From NCBI GenBank assembly GCA_963847085.1, contig CAWJYO010000008.1:1-64000 (forward strand): a stretch of 64,000 bases of DNA, given 5' to 3'. This DNA is from Ilyomonas sp963847085 (GTDB taxonomy: Bacteria; Bacteroidota; Bacteroidia; Chitinophagales; Chitinophagaceae). The notes below the pieces were generated by a model. It did no database searches, had not been told where the DNA came from, and saw only the letters and a program-made list of their open reading frames with translations. Each line of letters opens with the position of its first letter. Position 1 is the stretch's first letter. This document shows positions 49,884-58,737 of this stretch, one piece after another. The position numbers and the translations under genes are program-made.

Positions 49884-51195
49884 TCAAACAGCAGTAGCAG
49901 GTTTGTTTTTGTTCATATTTTCTTTCAACCGTGGCGCATACCAGTAAAGAACAATACCGCCAATCATCAGTAAAGAAGAAATAATTTCTGCCTGTGTCGG
50001 ATGAAAGCCGAAAATGCTGTAACGCGTATTCACTCTTATTTTTTCAATTAAAAAACGCTCAAGTCCATTCACAAAAAGATAAATGGCAAACAGCCTTCCG
50101 GCAATGTTTATTTTCGTGCGTATTTTCCATAAAAACAAACACAGCAGTAGCCCCATTATAATCTCATAAAGAGGAGTGGGAAACACAGGCAGCGGCAGGT
50201 AATTGCAGAAGTTTTTATCAGGCCATGTACAATTGGCAAGTGGTATGCCTTCGCCGTTTACATTGTGCGGGTAGGTATAGGCAAACAACCAATTGGGTAA
50301 ACCGCCAAAAGCCTTTACTGATGCATGTTCTACAGCTCCGCTCGAAGCAATATGATCTGAATACAAGCTTTGATACCTGATTGCCTGAAGCTGAAATTCG
50401 CTTGGTGTTGCAAGCAAATCTTTTCCATTTACATTGCTTACGTATGCACTGTTTACAATACCCCAATCGCCATCGCCGGCAACCTGGCATCCGGTGCGTC
50501 CCCAGCCATAAGCAAACATCATCCCCGGCGCAATGGCATCGCAAAGATGAACAAAAGAAAACCGGTGTTTTTTAGTGTAAAAATAAATGGCGATAGCGGC
50601 TACAATTAAGCCGCCATAAAAGGTAAGCCCGCTACGCGAAAAGAGGTTGCCAATCGGGTCCTGAATAAAACGATCCCAGTTTTCGAGGTTATCAAAAATT
50701 TTGGCTCCTGCAAAACCTGCAACAAAAGCAATCATCACAAAATCGCCAACGCGGTCGCTGGGCCAGATTTTATAAATTCGTTCTTCAGGTTTTGCCAGTT
50801 TTAGTTTGTTTTTGCTTTGCCATCTTAAAAAGGAGAGCAAACCACCCAATAAAATTCCCACCCACCCAGCTACCCTGCGTTGAAAACAAAAAGCCTTGTG
50901 GATCGTTTTGTCCCGCGGACATTAAAAACAAACCCAATAGTTTAAAGCCGAATAAAAAACCAACCACAAAATTGCTGATGAGTTCTCCGGCGCCTGCCGG
51001 TTCGCCAACTTTAATTTTTGTTTCGGTGTAAGACAGTTGGCCCTTTGCCTGTTTGCGTTTCAGCTCTTTGGTAAGCAACCATGCGCATCCCAAAAAAGCC
51101 ATGGCAACCATAAAGCCAAACGTATTGATAACCTTCAGGAAGGGAATGTTCACGCCAAAAACATCATAAAAGAAATAGTATAAATTTGGATACAT
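49884..51195 (-). pseudogene. lgt: Prolipoprotein diacylglyceryl transferase (one frameshift)
   Basis: The protein has seven hydrophobic helices. The conserved parts are RSGLTFYGGLIVA, YGWGRTGCQVAGDGDWGI (Lgt signature region, where GRxGN reads GRTGC as in other Bacteroidota), YPHNVNG, FPTPLYEIIMGLLL and NGLERFLIEKIRVN. Lgt adds diacylglycerol to the lipobox Cys of prolipoproteins. The frame breaks near 50860, and MYPNLYYFFYDVFG begins at 51195. Repaired length is about 435 residues, long for Lgt. The motif copies at 50131, 50805 and 50924 lie inside the gene. Confidence 0.88.
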
Positions 51196-51397
51196 GAATC
51201 GCTTTTATTGTAAAGGCTGCAAGTTTACACAAAAACGCATCATTCACTAAAAGATAAGTTGATAAACATTTGGCAAAACAATATGGTAAGTAATATACAA
51301 GCGGACCTCTGTTATCAAGTGCCTTTCAACTTTTAACGGTTAACCCTCCATTATTAAGTTTCTTCTTACACGCAGCTTGCTTTGTTGCCAGCTTTTG

Positions 51398-52644
51398 TTA
51401 AATCGCCAATAAAATAATAATTGCACCACAAGCCATTCCCAGCCACGGCGCAGGAATAATGAGCAACGCCCAGCCGCTGATATATGAACCCATTACATCG
51501 CACAAATTTAAAAACGCCATATAACCTGTGAATTGTGAGCCTTCCACCTGTGGCCTGCACAATGCCATCAGCAAGGGAAACGAAGCCACGCTAAACATCG
51601 GGTCGGCAAAATTCCAGATAATTAAACCAGCCGTTGTCAGCGTTCGGTTTCCCCAGTACATATAGCTTCCGCACAGGGCCAGAAAATAAATTCCTAAACA
51701 CCACAATACAATCTTTTGCAAACGCGCAGCACCCATTTTATCGGCAATAGAACCGGCAACAATCACCACAACAAACGTCAGCAGGTTGCCCCAGCTTCCC
51801 TGCAACACTGATACATCATTATCATTCCAATGCAATACATGAATAATGTGGTAAGTATAGGAACGAATAAAAATACTGAAGCACAAATACACCAGTGCAA
51901 TGGAGCCATACACCTGCAGGCTTTTTTTTGCCATAATACCTTGGTACAACTCCTTAAACATCCATCGTAAAGAAGGATTGTCTTCTTCCGCAGTATGACC
52001 ATCGGGCAGCACTTCTTTCTTTTAAAGCTGGGCAGCAATTTGTCTTTTTTATCAATCCTGGTAAAAAAAGTAACAATAGTAAAAACCAGCAGCAGTGCAG
52101 ATTGCAGGCAGGCGGCTGTAAAAAAATTATAGTAATGCAATATGGTAGAAAGCACAGCCGCACCAATGGCAGTGCCTATTAAAATTCCACCGCGCATAAA
52201 CGCATTTACGCGTCCGCGCTCTTGTTCAGGAACTACAAAAATGGCAGTAGCATCAACACTTGTATCCTGAAAAGAAGCAAAAATGCTATGAATAAAAAAG
52301 ATGGTTGCAATGGCGTTCACCTGTTGCACCGGGTGTTTGATAAATAACAGCAAAAGCAAAGTACAAAAAGCACCAATTTGCGAGCCTACCAACCATTGCT
52401 TGCGCCTGCCCATCACCGAATATTGATAGCGGTCAATAAGGGGTCCCCACATAAACTGCAAAATCCAGGGTGTGCCTATGATGGCAATAAAAGAACCTAC
52501 AATATTGGGTGCCGCACCTTGTCCCACCAAATAATTAGCAAGTGTGGTTAAGGCAAAGCCTGCGGGAATGCCTTGCATGGCATACAAATAAAAAAAAGTA
52601 AAGTAGCGAAAACGGGTGCTTTCATTTAAAGCGGGCAGTGGCAT
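51398..52644 (-). pseudogene. MFS transporter, AmpG-like (frameshift near 52010)
   Basis: The layout is AmpG-like: FFYLYAMQGIPAGFALTTLA, WGPLIDRYQYSVMGRRKQW, FASFQDTSVDATAIFVVPEQ, then, after a frame change near 52010, LRWMFKELYQGIMAKKS, VLHWNDNDVSVLQGSWGN and YISGWALLIIPAPWLGM. AmpG carries muropeptides from periplasm to cytosol. Bacteroidota have several relatives of unclear cargo. I start at Met of MPLPALNESTRFRYF. Length is about 415 residues. Confidence 0.85.
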
Positions 52645-52806
52645 GAGAATCGTTTTGAATAACAATGGCTTTACAATGTTACTATGGTGCAATGAACGTG
52701 CAAAAGATTTTTGCTTTTTAAAAAGGAGGAAACGGAATGGTTTTTATGGCAGTATTCTTTATAAAAATCATTGTGTAATTTGCTTTCTGTAAGAATTTGT
52801 TTTTGT

Positions 52807-53361
52807 ATGAATATGGAAATAAAAAGTGGCGATTTACTGATAGCAGACCCGTTTTTAAAAGACCCGAATTTTATGCGTACCGTGGTGCTGCTGTGCGACC
52901 ATCAACTGGAAGGAACCATTGGCTTTGTTATCAACCGGAAATATAATAAAACGGTGGGCGAACTCATTAGTCATTTAGAAACCTGCACCTTCCCGGTTTA
53001 TTATGGCGGACCGGTGCAAACCGATACCGTTCATTTTCTTCACAAACGCCCCGATTTAATTACCGATGGTTTGCCGGTAGGAAATGGCATTTACTGGGGT
53101 GGCGATTTTGATACAGCAGCCGAACTGTTGCGCAATAATGAATTGGAGCAAAGCATGATACGTTTTTACATTGGCTACAGCGGCTGGGGCGAAGAACAAT
53201 TGGAAAATGAGATAAAAGAAAAAACATGGCTCACCACGCAAGGTACTCCTGATTTGGTTTTTCATAAAAATGTAAGCCTTATCTGGCAGGATTCATTAAA
53301 GCAATTAGGCGGCAAATACGAACAGTTAATCCATTATCCGCTCGATCCGCAATTGAATTAG
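52807..53361 (+). CDS. YqgE/AlgH-family protein
   Basis: The protein shows the UPF0301 motifs: GDLLIADPFLKDPNFMRTVV, GTIGFVINRKYNKTVGEL, VYYGGPVQTDTVHFLHK and FYIGYSGWGEEQLENEI. Family members are cytosolic and of unclear function, with AlgH linked to alginate regulation in Pseudomonas. I chose ATG 52807. The next ATG (52813) is as good. It is a single gene. Confidence 0.92.
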   Translation: MNMEIKSGDLLIADPFLKDPNFMRTVVLLCDHQLEGTIGFVINRKYNKTVGELISHLETCTFPVYYGGPVQTDTVHFLHKRPDLITDGLPVGNGIYWGGDFDTAAELLRNNELEQSMIRFYIGYSGWGEEQLENEIKEKTWLTTQGTPDLVFHKNVSLIWQDSLKQLGGKYEQLIHYPLDPQLN

Positions 53362-53625
53362 TGATTGGCAAACAAGCAATGCAAAAACTAAAACGATTTT
53401 GTAAAATTTATGTGCAGCGGCAATGTCTCATGCCATTGCATAATGGCCTTCCTGTGAAAACACTGCTATGGCATAAAAGAAATTTGATTTTATTAATTTT
53501 TAGTTTCATTCTCATAAGTTACTCTTGTAAAAGATAAAATACCTTTATCTGCTCAACGGTGTTCTTTCTTACGAAGAGTCGTTTTGCAACTTTCAAAACC
53601 ATTGCACCGATAAAATTGAAAACAA

Positions 53626-54120
53626 ATGCGCACATTCAATATAACTGTCAATAACAAAACTTATAAAATAGAGGCGGCGGATGATATGCCTTTGCTTTGG
53701 GCAATACGCGATATGATTGGTTTAAAAGGAACCAAATTCGGTTGCGGTGCCGCTTTGTGTGGCGCATGTACGGTGCATTTGGATGGCAGCCCGATACGTT
53801 CCTGCAGCTTCCCTATTTCAGGCGCAGGCGAAAAAAAGATTACCACTATCGAAGGAATATCAGCAGATAGAAGTCACCCGGTTCAAAAAGCATGGATACA
53901 GCACCAGGTGCCACAGTGCGGATATTGCCAGTCAGGGCAAATCATGTCGGCTGTTGCTTTATTAAACCGAAATGCAACACCAACCGATGATGAAATCAAT
54001 AATGCCATGGCAGGCAACATTTGCCGGTGTGGCACTTATCAGCGCATTCACGACGCTATTAAAACGGCATCAATAGAAATAGCATCCAATACTAAAATAA
54101 ATACCGATGAAAGAAAGTAA
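53626..54120 (+). CDS. iorA: Isoquinoline 1-oxidoreductase-like small subunit, two [2Fe-2S] clusters
   Basis: The 164-residue protein has the ferredoxin cluster CGAALCGACTVHLDG and the second cluster CGYCQSGQIMSA with GNICRCGTYQRI. This is the usual 2Fe-2S subunit of molybdenum hydroxylases. It passes electrons from the Mo centre. It overlaps the next gene by 14 bases, indicating translational coupling. Which substrate is oxidised cannot be told. Confidence 0.92.
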   Translation: MRTFNITVNNKTYKIEAADDMPLLWAIRDMIGLKGTKFGCGAALCGACTVHLDGSPIRSCSFPISGAGEKKITTIEGISADRSHPVQKAWIQHQVPQCGYCQSGQIMSAVALLNRNATPTDDEINNAMAGNICRCGTYQRIHDAIKTASIEIASNTKINTDERK

Positions 54121-56290
54121 AAAACAAACCATTAACAGGCGCAACTTTATTCGTTTATCAGGCATGACGGGCGCCGTACTCACCATCGGGTTTTATTTGG
54201 GTTGCAAGGATGGAAAGGATAAAGCCGTGCTCCAAAATATGAGTGATGCTGATTGGCTTGCCGCAAAAGAGCTTTCTCCATTTATAATGATTGATACAAA
54301 AGGAAATGTTGCGTTAATAGCGCACAAGCCGGAAATGGGGCAAGGTACTTTCCAGTCAATGCCTTTGATTATTGCCGAAGAATTGGGTGTAACCTTGGAC
54401 CAGGTAACCATAAAACCAGCTGTCGTTAATAAAAAATATGGCGACATGAGCGTGGGCGGAAGCAATAGCGTTCGCGGCTCATGGATGCTCTTGCGAAAAG
54501 CAGGTGCTGCGGCTCGCGAAATGCTGGTGGCAACCGCTGCTAAAAGATGGAACGTTGCCGCCGACCAGTGTAAAGTGGAAAATGGTTTTGTTATTCATAC
54601 AGATGGAAAAGAGCAGTTTTCTTTTGGCGAATTGGTTGAGGAAGCCAGCAAACTGCCTGTTCCAAAAGAGCCTAAATTGAAAGATGTTTCTGCCTTTACC
54701 ATGATTGGCAAATCGGTGACCCGGCCCGATATCCCATTAAAAGTAGAAGGCAAAGCTCATTTTGGAATTGATACAACATTGCCGGGAATGTTATATGCGT
54801 CAGTTGAACGCTGTCCTGTTTTTAACGGTAAAGTGAAATCATTTGATGATAAAGAAGCGAAGAAAGTTCATGGCGTAAAGCATGTGCTGATAGCAGAAAG
54901 AAAGAGTGGAAAGAATATGTATTATGGCGTGGCCGTTGTGGCTGATAATTATTATGCAGCGGTGCAGGGACGTAAAGCTTTAAAAGTTGAATGGGATACA
55001 GCAGGCCTGCCTTTAGAAAGCACAGAAAATATTTATAAGCGTTTTAATGAGCTGGCTAAAGGCAACGGTGTAGTAGTAACCAACAGCGGAGATTTTGAAA
55101 AAGCATACAATTCATCTGCTCAAAAAATAGAAGCTATCTATGAGTTGCCATTTGCTGCACATGCACCTATGGAACCACAAAATACCGTAGCACATGTAAC
55201 AGCCGATAAGTGTGAAATATGGACACCAACTCAAATTCCCGATGGCGCTGTGGGTACACTCAAAGAGTATTTGAAAATGCCTGAAGATAAAATTGAACTG
55301 CATTTTACCATGTTGGGCGGCGGTTTTGGAAGAAGATTGTTTGATGACTATATCACTGAAGCTGCCTACATATCAAAGCAGGTAAAAGCCCCTGTAAAAG
55401 TTTTGTGGAAACGGGAAGATGATATGACAATGGGGCCATTTCGTCCGGGCACGTTAAGCAGTCTTCGTGGTGGTATAGATGCATCCGGAAAAGTAGTAGC
55501 CCTGCAACATAAAGTGGTGGCGCCTTCCATTATGTACAACCAGTTCGGTGCTACCAACGAAAACAAAAAAGAAGATGAAGGCGCTATGGAAGGCATTAAA
55601 GACAACTGGTACGATATTCCAAACGTACTTAACAATAATATTTATGCAGAAGTAAACGTGCCGCTTGGCTGGTGGCGCAGTGTGTACTCCTCTACCATAG
55701 CTTTTGCACATGAAGGCTTTATTGATGAACTGGCGCATGGGGCACAGAAAGATCCATTGGACTTCAGGCTTAATTTAATCAATAAAAACACGCGGGTAAA
55801 AAACCTGCTTACTCACTTAAGAGAAGTGAGCGAATGGGATAAGCCCTTGCCAGAGGGCTGGGGCAAAGGCGTGGCAGTATGGCAATTCTTTGCAGGGCAG
55901 GCAGGGCATGTAGTATATGTTTCTAAAAAAGCCAATGGTGGAATTAAAATTGAAAAAGTAATTGCTGTTATTGATTGCGGGATGGCAGTAAATCCGGATA
56001 ATGTAAAAGCACAGGTAGAAGGTGGTACAATCATGGCTTTAACGGCAGCCGTAAAAAATGAAATCACTTTTTCGGAAGGACGTGCGGTGCAAACCAATTT
56101 CGATTCGTATCAAATGCTGAGAATGAACGAAGCGCCGCGTGTTGAAGTGTATATTTATCCAAGCAAGGAAGAACCTGGCGGTGTAGGTGAACCCGGACTT
56201 CCGCCTGCTGCACCAGCATTGGCCAACGCTATTTTTGCAGCCACCGGTAAGCGCATTCGTAAGCTGCCTTTTGATTTGAATAAAGTGTAG
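54107..56290 (+). CDS. iorB: Molybdopterin-binding aldehyde/isoquinoline oxidoreductase large subunit
   Basis: A 727-residue protein. The N-terminus TINRRNFIRLSGMTGAVLTI is a Tat signal. Next comes GFYLGCKDG, which could be a lipobox. The Mo-pterin domain shows KPEMGQGTFQSMPLIIAEEL, GGSNSVRGSWMLLR, LGGGFGRRLFDDY and GGVGEPGLPPAAPALANAI (active-site Glu region). It resembles IorB- and CoxL-type hydroxylases of isoquinoline or aldehydes. A c-type cytochrome subunit, often third in such operons, is absent. It is likely exported, folded, through Tat. Confidence 0.9.
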   Translation: MKESKKQTINRRNFIRLSGMTGAVLTIGFYLGCKDGKDKAVLQNMSDADWLAAKELSPFIMIDTKGNVALIAHKPEMGQGTFQSMPLIIAEELGVTLDQVTIKPAVVNKKYGDMSVGGSNSVRGSWMLLRKAGAAAREMLVATAAKRWNVAADQCKVENGFVIHTDGKEQFSFGELVEEASKLPVPKEPKLKDVSAFTMIGKSVTRPDIPLKVEGKAHFGIDTTLPGMLYASVERCPVFNGKVKSFDDKEAKKVHGVKHVLIAERKSGKNMYYGVAVVADNYYAAVQGRKALKVEWDTAGLPLESTENIYKRFNELAKGNGVVVTNSGDFEKAYNSSAQKIEAIYELPFAAHAPMEPQNTVAHVTADKCEIWTPTQIPDGAVGTLKEYLKMPEDKIELHFTMLGGGFGRRLFDDYITEAAYISKQVKAPVKVLWKREDDMTMGPFRPGTLSSLRGGIDASGKVVALQHKVVAPSIMYNQFGATNENKKEDEGAMEGIKDNWYDIPNVLNNNIYAEVNVPLGWWRSVYSSTIAFAHEGFIDELAHGAQKDPLDFRLNLINKNTRVKNLLTHLREVSEWDKPLPEGWGKGVAVWQFFAGQAGHVVYVSKKANGGIKIEKVIAVIDCGMAVNPDNVKAQVEGGTIMALTAAVKNEITFSEGRAVQTNFDSYQMLRMNEAPRVEVYIYPSKEEPGGVGEPGLPPAAPALANAIFAATGKRIRKLPFDLNKV

Positions 56291-56414
56291 AATAAAACAA
56301 GTTTACCCTTTGATTTTATATCAAAAAGTATCCTACTTACTTGGATAGGAGGGTTTCATGTTATCTCACTCAAGGCCATGTCTCCGCCCCGGGGCATTGC
56401 GGAAAATAACGAGA

Positions 56415-56762
56415 TTTAAGTTAACCCATAAAAATGCAGCGTTTCGTCATTCCGCAATTGCCCTCGGCACGATGATGCACTGTTCACGTTCTCACGAGGG
56501 CTTTGTGCGGAATCTGATCTTAAAAATTTGAGCAAGCTAATAATGTTGTAAAGCATGTTTACTATCATTCAACATCTTCATTATTCAGTCATCAGATTCC
56601 GCACAAAGCCCTCGCTGATTTGATTATTATTTCTATCCTCGTGTTGAGGGCAATTGCGGAATGACGATCACCATGATTATCATCTTTCAAAACAATGCTC
56701 TGCACTGCTTCTGTTTACTGTTTAGTTTGCCACTCAATATAGGGTTTATGGGTTAACTTAAA
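56415..56762. repeat. Nested palindromic element, possible MITE or REP-like unit
   Basis: Three concentric perfect inverted repeats are present. Outer arms of 18 bp are at 56415-56432 and 56745-56762. Middle arms of 21 bp are at 56445-56465 and 56646-56666. Inner arms of 24 bp are at 56495-56518 and 56591-56614. Middle and inner arms are themselves related: each has ATTCCGCA, a few bases, then GCCCTCG, so four alternating copies exist. No transposase ORF lies inside. It lies in the iorB downstream gap. Confidence 0.7.
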
Positions 56763-56936
56763 CTCAACAAGAACAATGCAACAGGCGACCAAATAATTAT
56801 CATTAGCTCCAATAACAACCCCAAATTAAAATCTTATTAAACTCTTTCCGCAAGAAAATAGGAATCCTCCAACCTCGTTTCTATCAACACAAAGAAGCAA
56901 TATCAAATTCTCCGGCGCAATATCAGAAAGCAGAAG

Positions 56937-57159
56937 TTGAACATTGAAAGATCCCCGACGAACATTAATAGATAGGAAGCTGAACATTGAAAGCTCTCTG
57001 TCGAACATTGAAAACCTCCGGATGAACATTGAAAGACAGAAGTTGAACATTGAAAGCTTTCGGCGGAACATTGAAAGACAGAAGTGCAACATTGGTAGGG
57101 GGAAGTTGAACATTGAAAGACAGAACTTGAACATTGAAAACCTTCGGACGAACATTGGG
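56937..57159. repeat. 21-bp minisatellite, about 11 units
   Basis: The string AACATTGAAAG recurs at a 21-base step, starting at 56940, 56961, 56983, 57004, 57025, 57046, 57067, 57088, 57109, 57130 and 57151. One step is 22. Units vary at the inner ten bases. Since 21 is a multiple of three, ORFs on both strands show heptad-like repeats. Those are shadows, because the repeat shows no codon bias or start context. Confidence 0.8.
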
Positions 57160-57259
57160 AAGCAATTTTTTATCGCAATCACCTTAGCTAGCTTCTTTTG
57201 ATAAGAACTTAAAAATCGAGATAACTATTTTTTTATTAATTATTAAAACATAACTGTTT

Positions 57260-58217
57260 ATGAATCAATTCACAAAACCATTGTACGCTATGTCCCAATC
57301 CGTATTCTACACCATCCTCAAATGGGCGGTTAATTTATTTTCCAATTATGCAGACGACTTTGCTGCTTTCAGTGATACCTACGGTCCTGAATGGGCCAGT
57401 GCAATGCAAAAACAAATTGCAGAAGCACAGGCAATGCCCAATGTAGGGCAGCGCAGGGGCAATACCAAAAGTGCCGGCAACGACCTGGTGGCTTCTTCCC
57501 ACACAGCCGTTTTGGTGTGGGAAGAAGCTAAAGCGTTACATCATTAAAGCTTTCGATCCGACAGGTGTGGAAGCCGCTTTGCAACAAGCTGGCAGCGCAC
57601 ATTACGATAAAGCAGTAAAACTTAATTTCGGCGAAATAGCAGCCCTGGTAACAGCCGGGCAAACCTTCATCGAGCAAAATATAGATATACTTACCTCAGC
57701 CGGTATGCCAGCTTCAATGGCAGATGAGTTTGCGGCTGCTGTAAAAAGCTTTGATACATACTACGCAGCCTACGGCAATGCCAAAGGAGATGCTACCACC
57801 GCAACAGGCGATAAGATTGAAGTCAATAACCGCTTGTATGCTCAAATCATGAACATGTTTGGCGATGCACAAATCATCTTTGCCGGTCAACGGAACATTG
57901 CAAAGCAGTTTTCATTTCAAGCCGTTAGGCGCATCATTACCAAAGATGCACCTTCGGGCATTCATTTTACGGTAAAAGATATCACCAACAAAAAGCCGGT
58001 TATTCTTGCCAGCATCATTACCAGCAACAGCCCCGATGCCAAACCGGTAAACAAGCGCGGCGCACTGGAACTAAAGCTGTCAAAAGCCACTTACACATAT
58101 ACGGTTACTGCACCGGGTTATACGCCGGTTAGTGGCATCATTACTATAGACAGCTCCGGCATGAGCCGTCTGTCCATTACATTAAGCAAGGCAGACGACG
58201 TTGCCGTTGCATCATAA
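57260..58217 (+). pseudogene. Uncharacterised protein with C-terminal carboxypeptidase-regulatory-like domain (one frameshift)
   Basis: The N-terminal part (MNQFTKPLYAMSQSVFYTIL) is helical. The frame breaks near 57535 and continues YIIKAFDPTGVEAALQQAG. The final 90 residues (SGIHFTVKDITNKKPVILAS, TYTYTVTAPGYTPVSGIITI) look like a beta-sandwich of the carboxypeptidase-regulatory type. There is no signal peptide. No family is recognised for the first two thirds. It follows the 21-bp minisatellite directly. Repaired length is about 318 residues. Confidence 0.6.
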
Positions 58218-58244
58218 AGAGTGTAAGATTGAAGCAAAAACAAA

Positions 58245-58277
58245 AGCCGCAGATGACAACACCTGCGGCTTTTTTTG
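58245..58277 (+). terminator. Intrinsic terminator after the 57-58 kb gene
   Basis: Arms AGCCGCAG (58245-58252) and CTGCGGCT (58263-58270) with a ten-base loop, followed by seven T (58270-58276). On the minus strand the arm is followed by TTTTGTTTTTGC, the motif copy at 58236. Confidence 0.8.
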
Positions 58278-58294
58278 GCGATAAATTTTAAAAA

Positions 58295-58449
58295 ATGAAA
58301 AAAAATCAATAAGCATTGTTGCCGTCTTATTGGCTCTGGGTACAGCTGTATTTGCAGGAAGCAAAACAACTAAAACGGCAAGCCATAGCTGCTGCCAATC
58401 GGGAAGCTCATGTTGCTATCCTGGTAGCCCTGGCTGCAATAGCAAGTAA
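58295..58449 (+). pseudogene. Small secreted cysteine-rich peptide (frame lost in A-run)
   Basis: After ATG 58295 the A-run at 58298-58305 gives an early stop. With one more A the frame reads KSISIVAVLLALGTAVFAGS, a signal peptide, then HSCCQSGSSCCYPGSPGC and a stop at 58447-58449. The peptide is 51 residues, about 30 when mature, with five Cys in two CC pairs. It is too short for a normal ORF list. It lies between two terminators. The role is unknown. Metal binding is possible. Confidence 0.55.
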
Positions 58450-58466
58450 GCGGTTTTAACTTACAA

Positions 58467-58496
58467 CAAAGCCCTTCACTATGGTGAGGGGCTTTG
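58467..58496 (+). terminator. Intrinsic terminator after the cysteine-rich peptide
   Basis: A stem of CAAAGCCC...GGGGCTTTG with an inner TTCAC/GGTGA pair, tip TAT, followed by a short T-rich stretch (TCTTTT). It lies 18 bases past the peptide stop. Confidence 0.65.
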
Positions 58497-58737
58497 TCTT
58501 TTATAAAGGCGAAAATCTCATACCGGTTCCAATTGATAATGTGTAAATACAATAGCTTCAAACAACTTTCCTCTTTCATTTTATGTTATGAAACAAGTAA
58601 GTTTATGATTACAATCATCTTCTGTAAAATGAGCATGAAAAAATATTTTTCTCATTGCGCGTTTGTCAAGTCCCTGTCATATTTTTGCACCCGTTCACCA
58701 CATGATAACTCCTCTCTCATTCAATATAGGCTGTGAT

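Noticed and set aside
56415..56762. Integron attC site
   Set aside because: The simple R and L core boxes with GTTRRRY and RYYYAAC ends are not found in the expected layout, and no integrase gene is seen.
56937..57159. Possible CRISPR array
   Set aside because: The step is 21 bases and there are no unique spacers of 30 or more bases. Units differ within the would-be repeat. No cas gene is present.
56826..57201. ORFs on both strands with repeated NIE or SMF units
   Set aside because: They are the 21-bp minisatellite read in frame. Neither has a plausible start context, and the unit variation does not favour synonymous changes.
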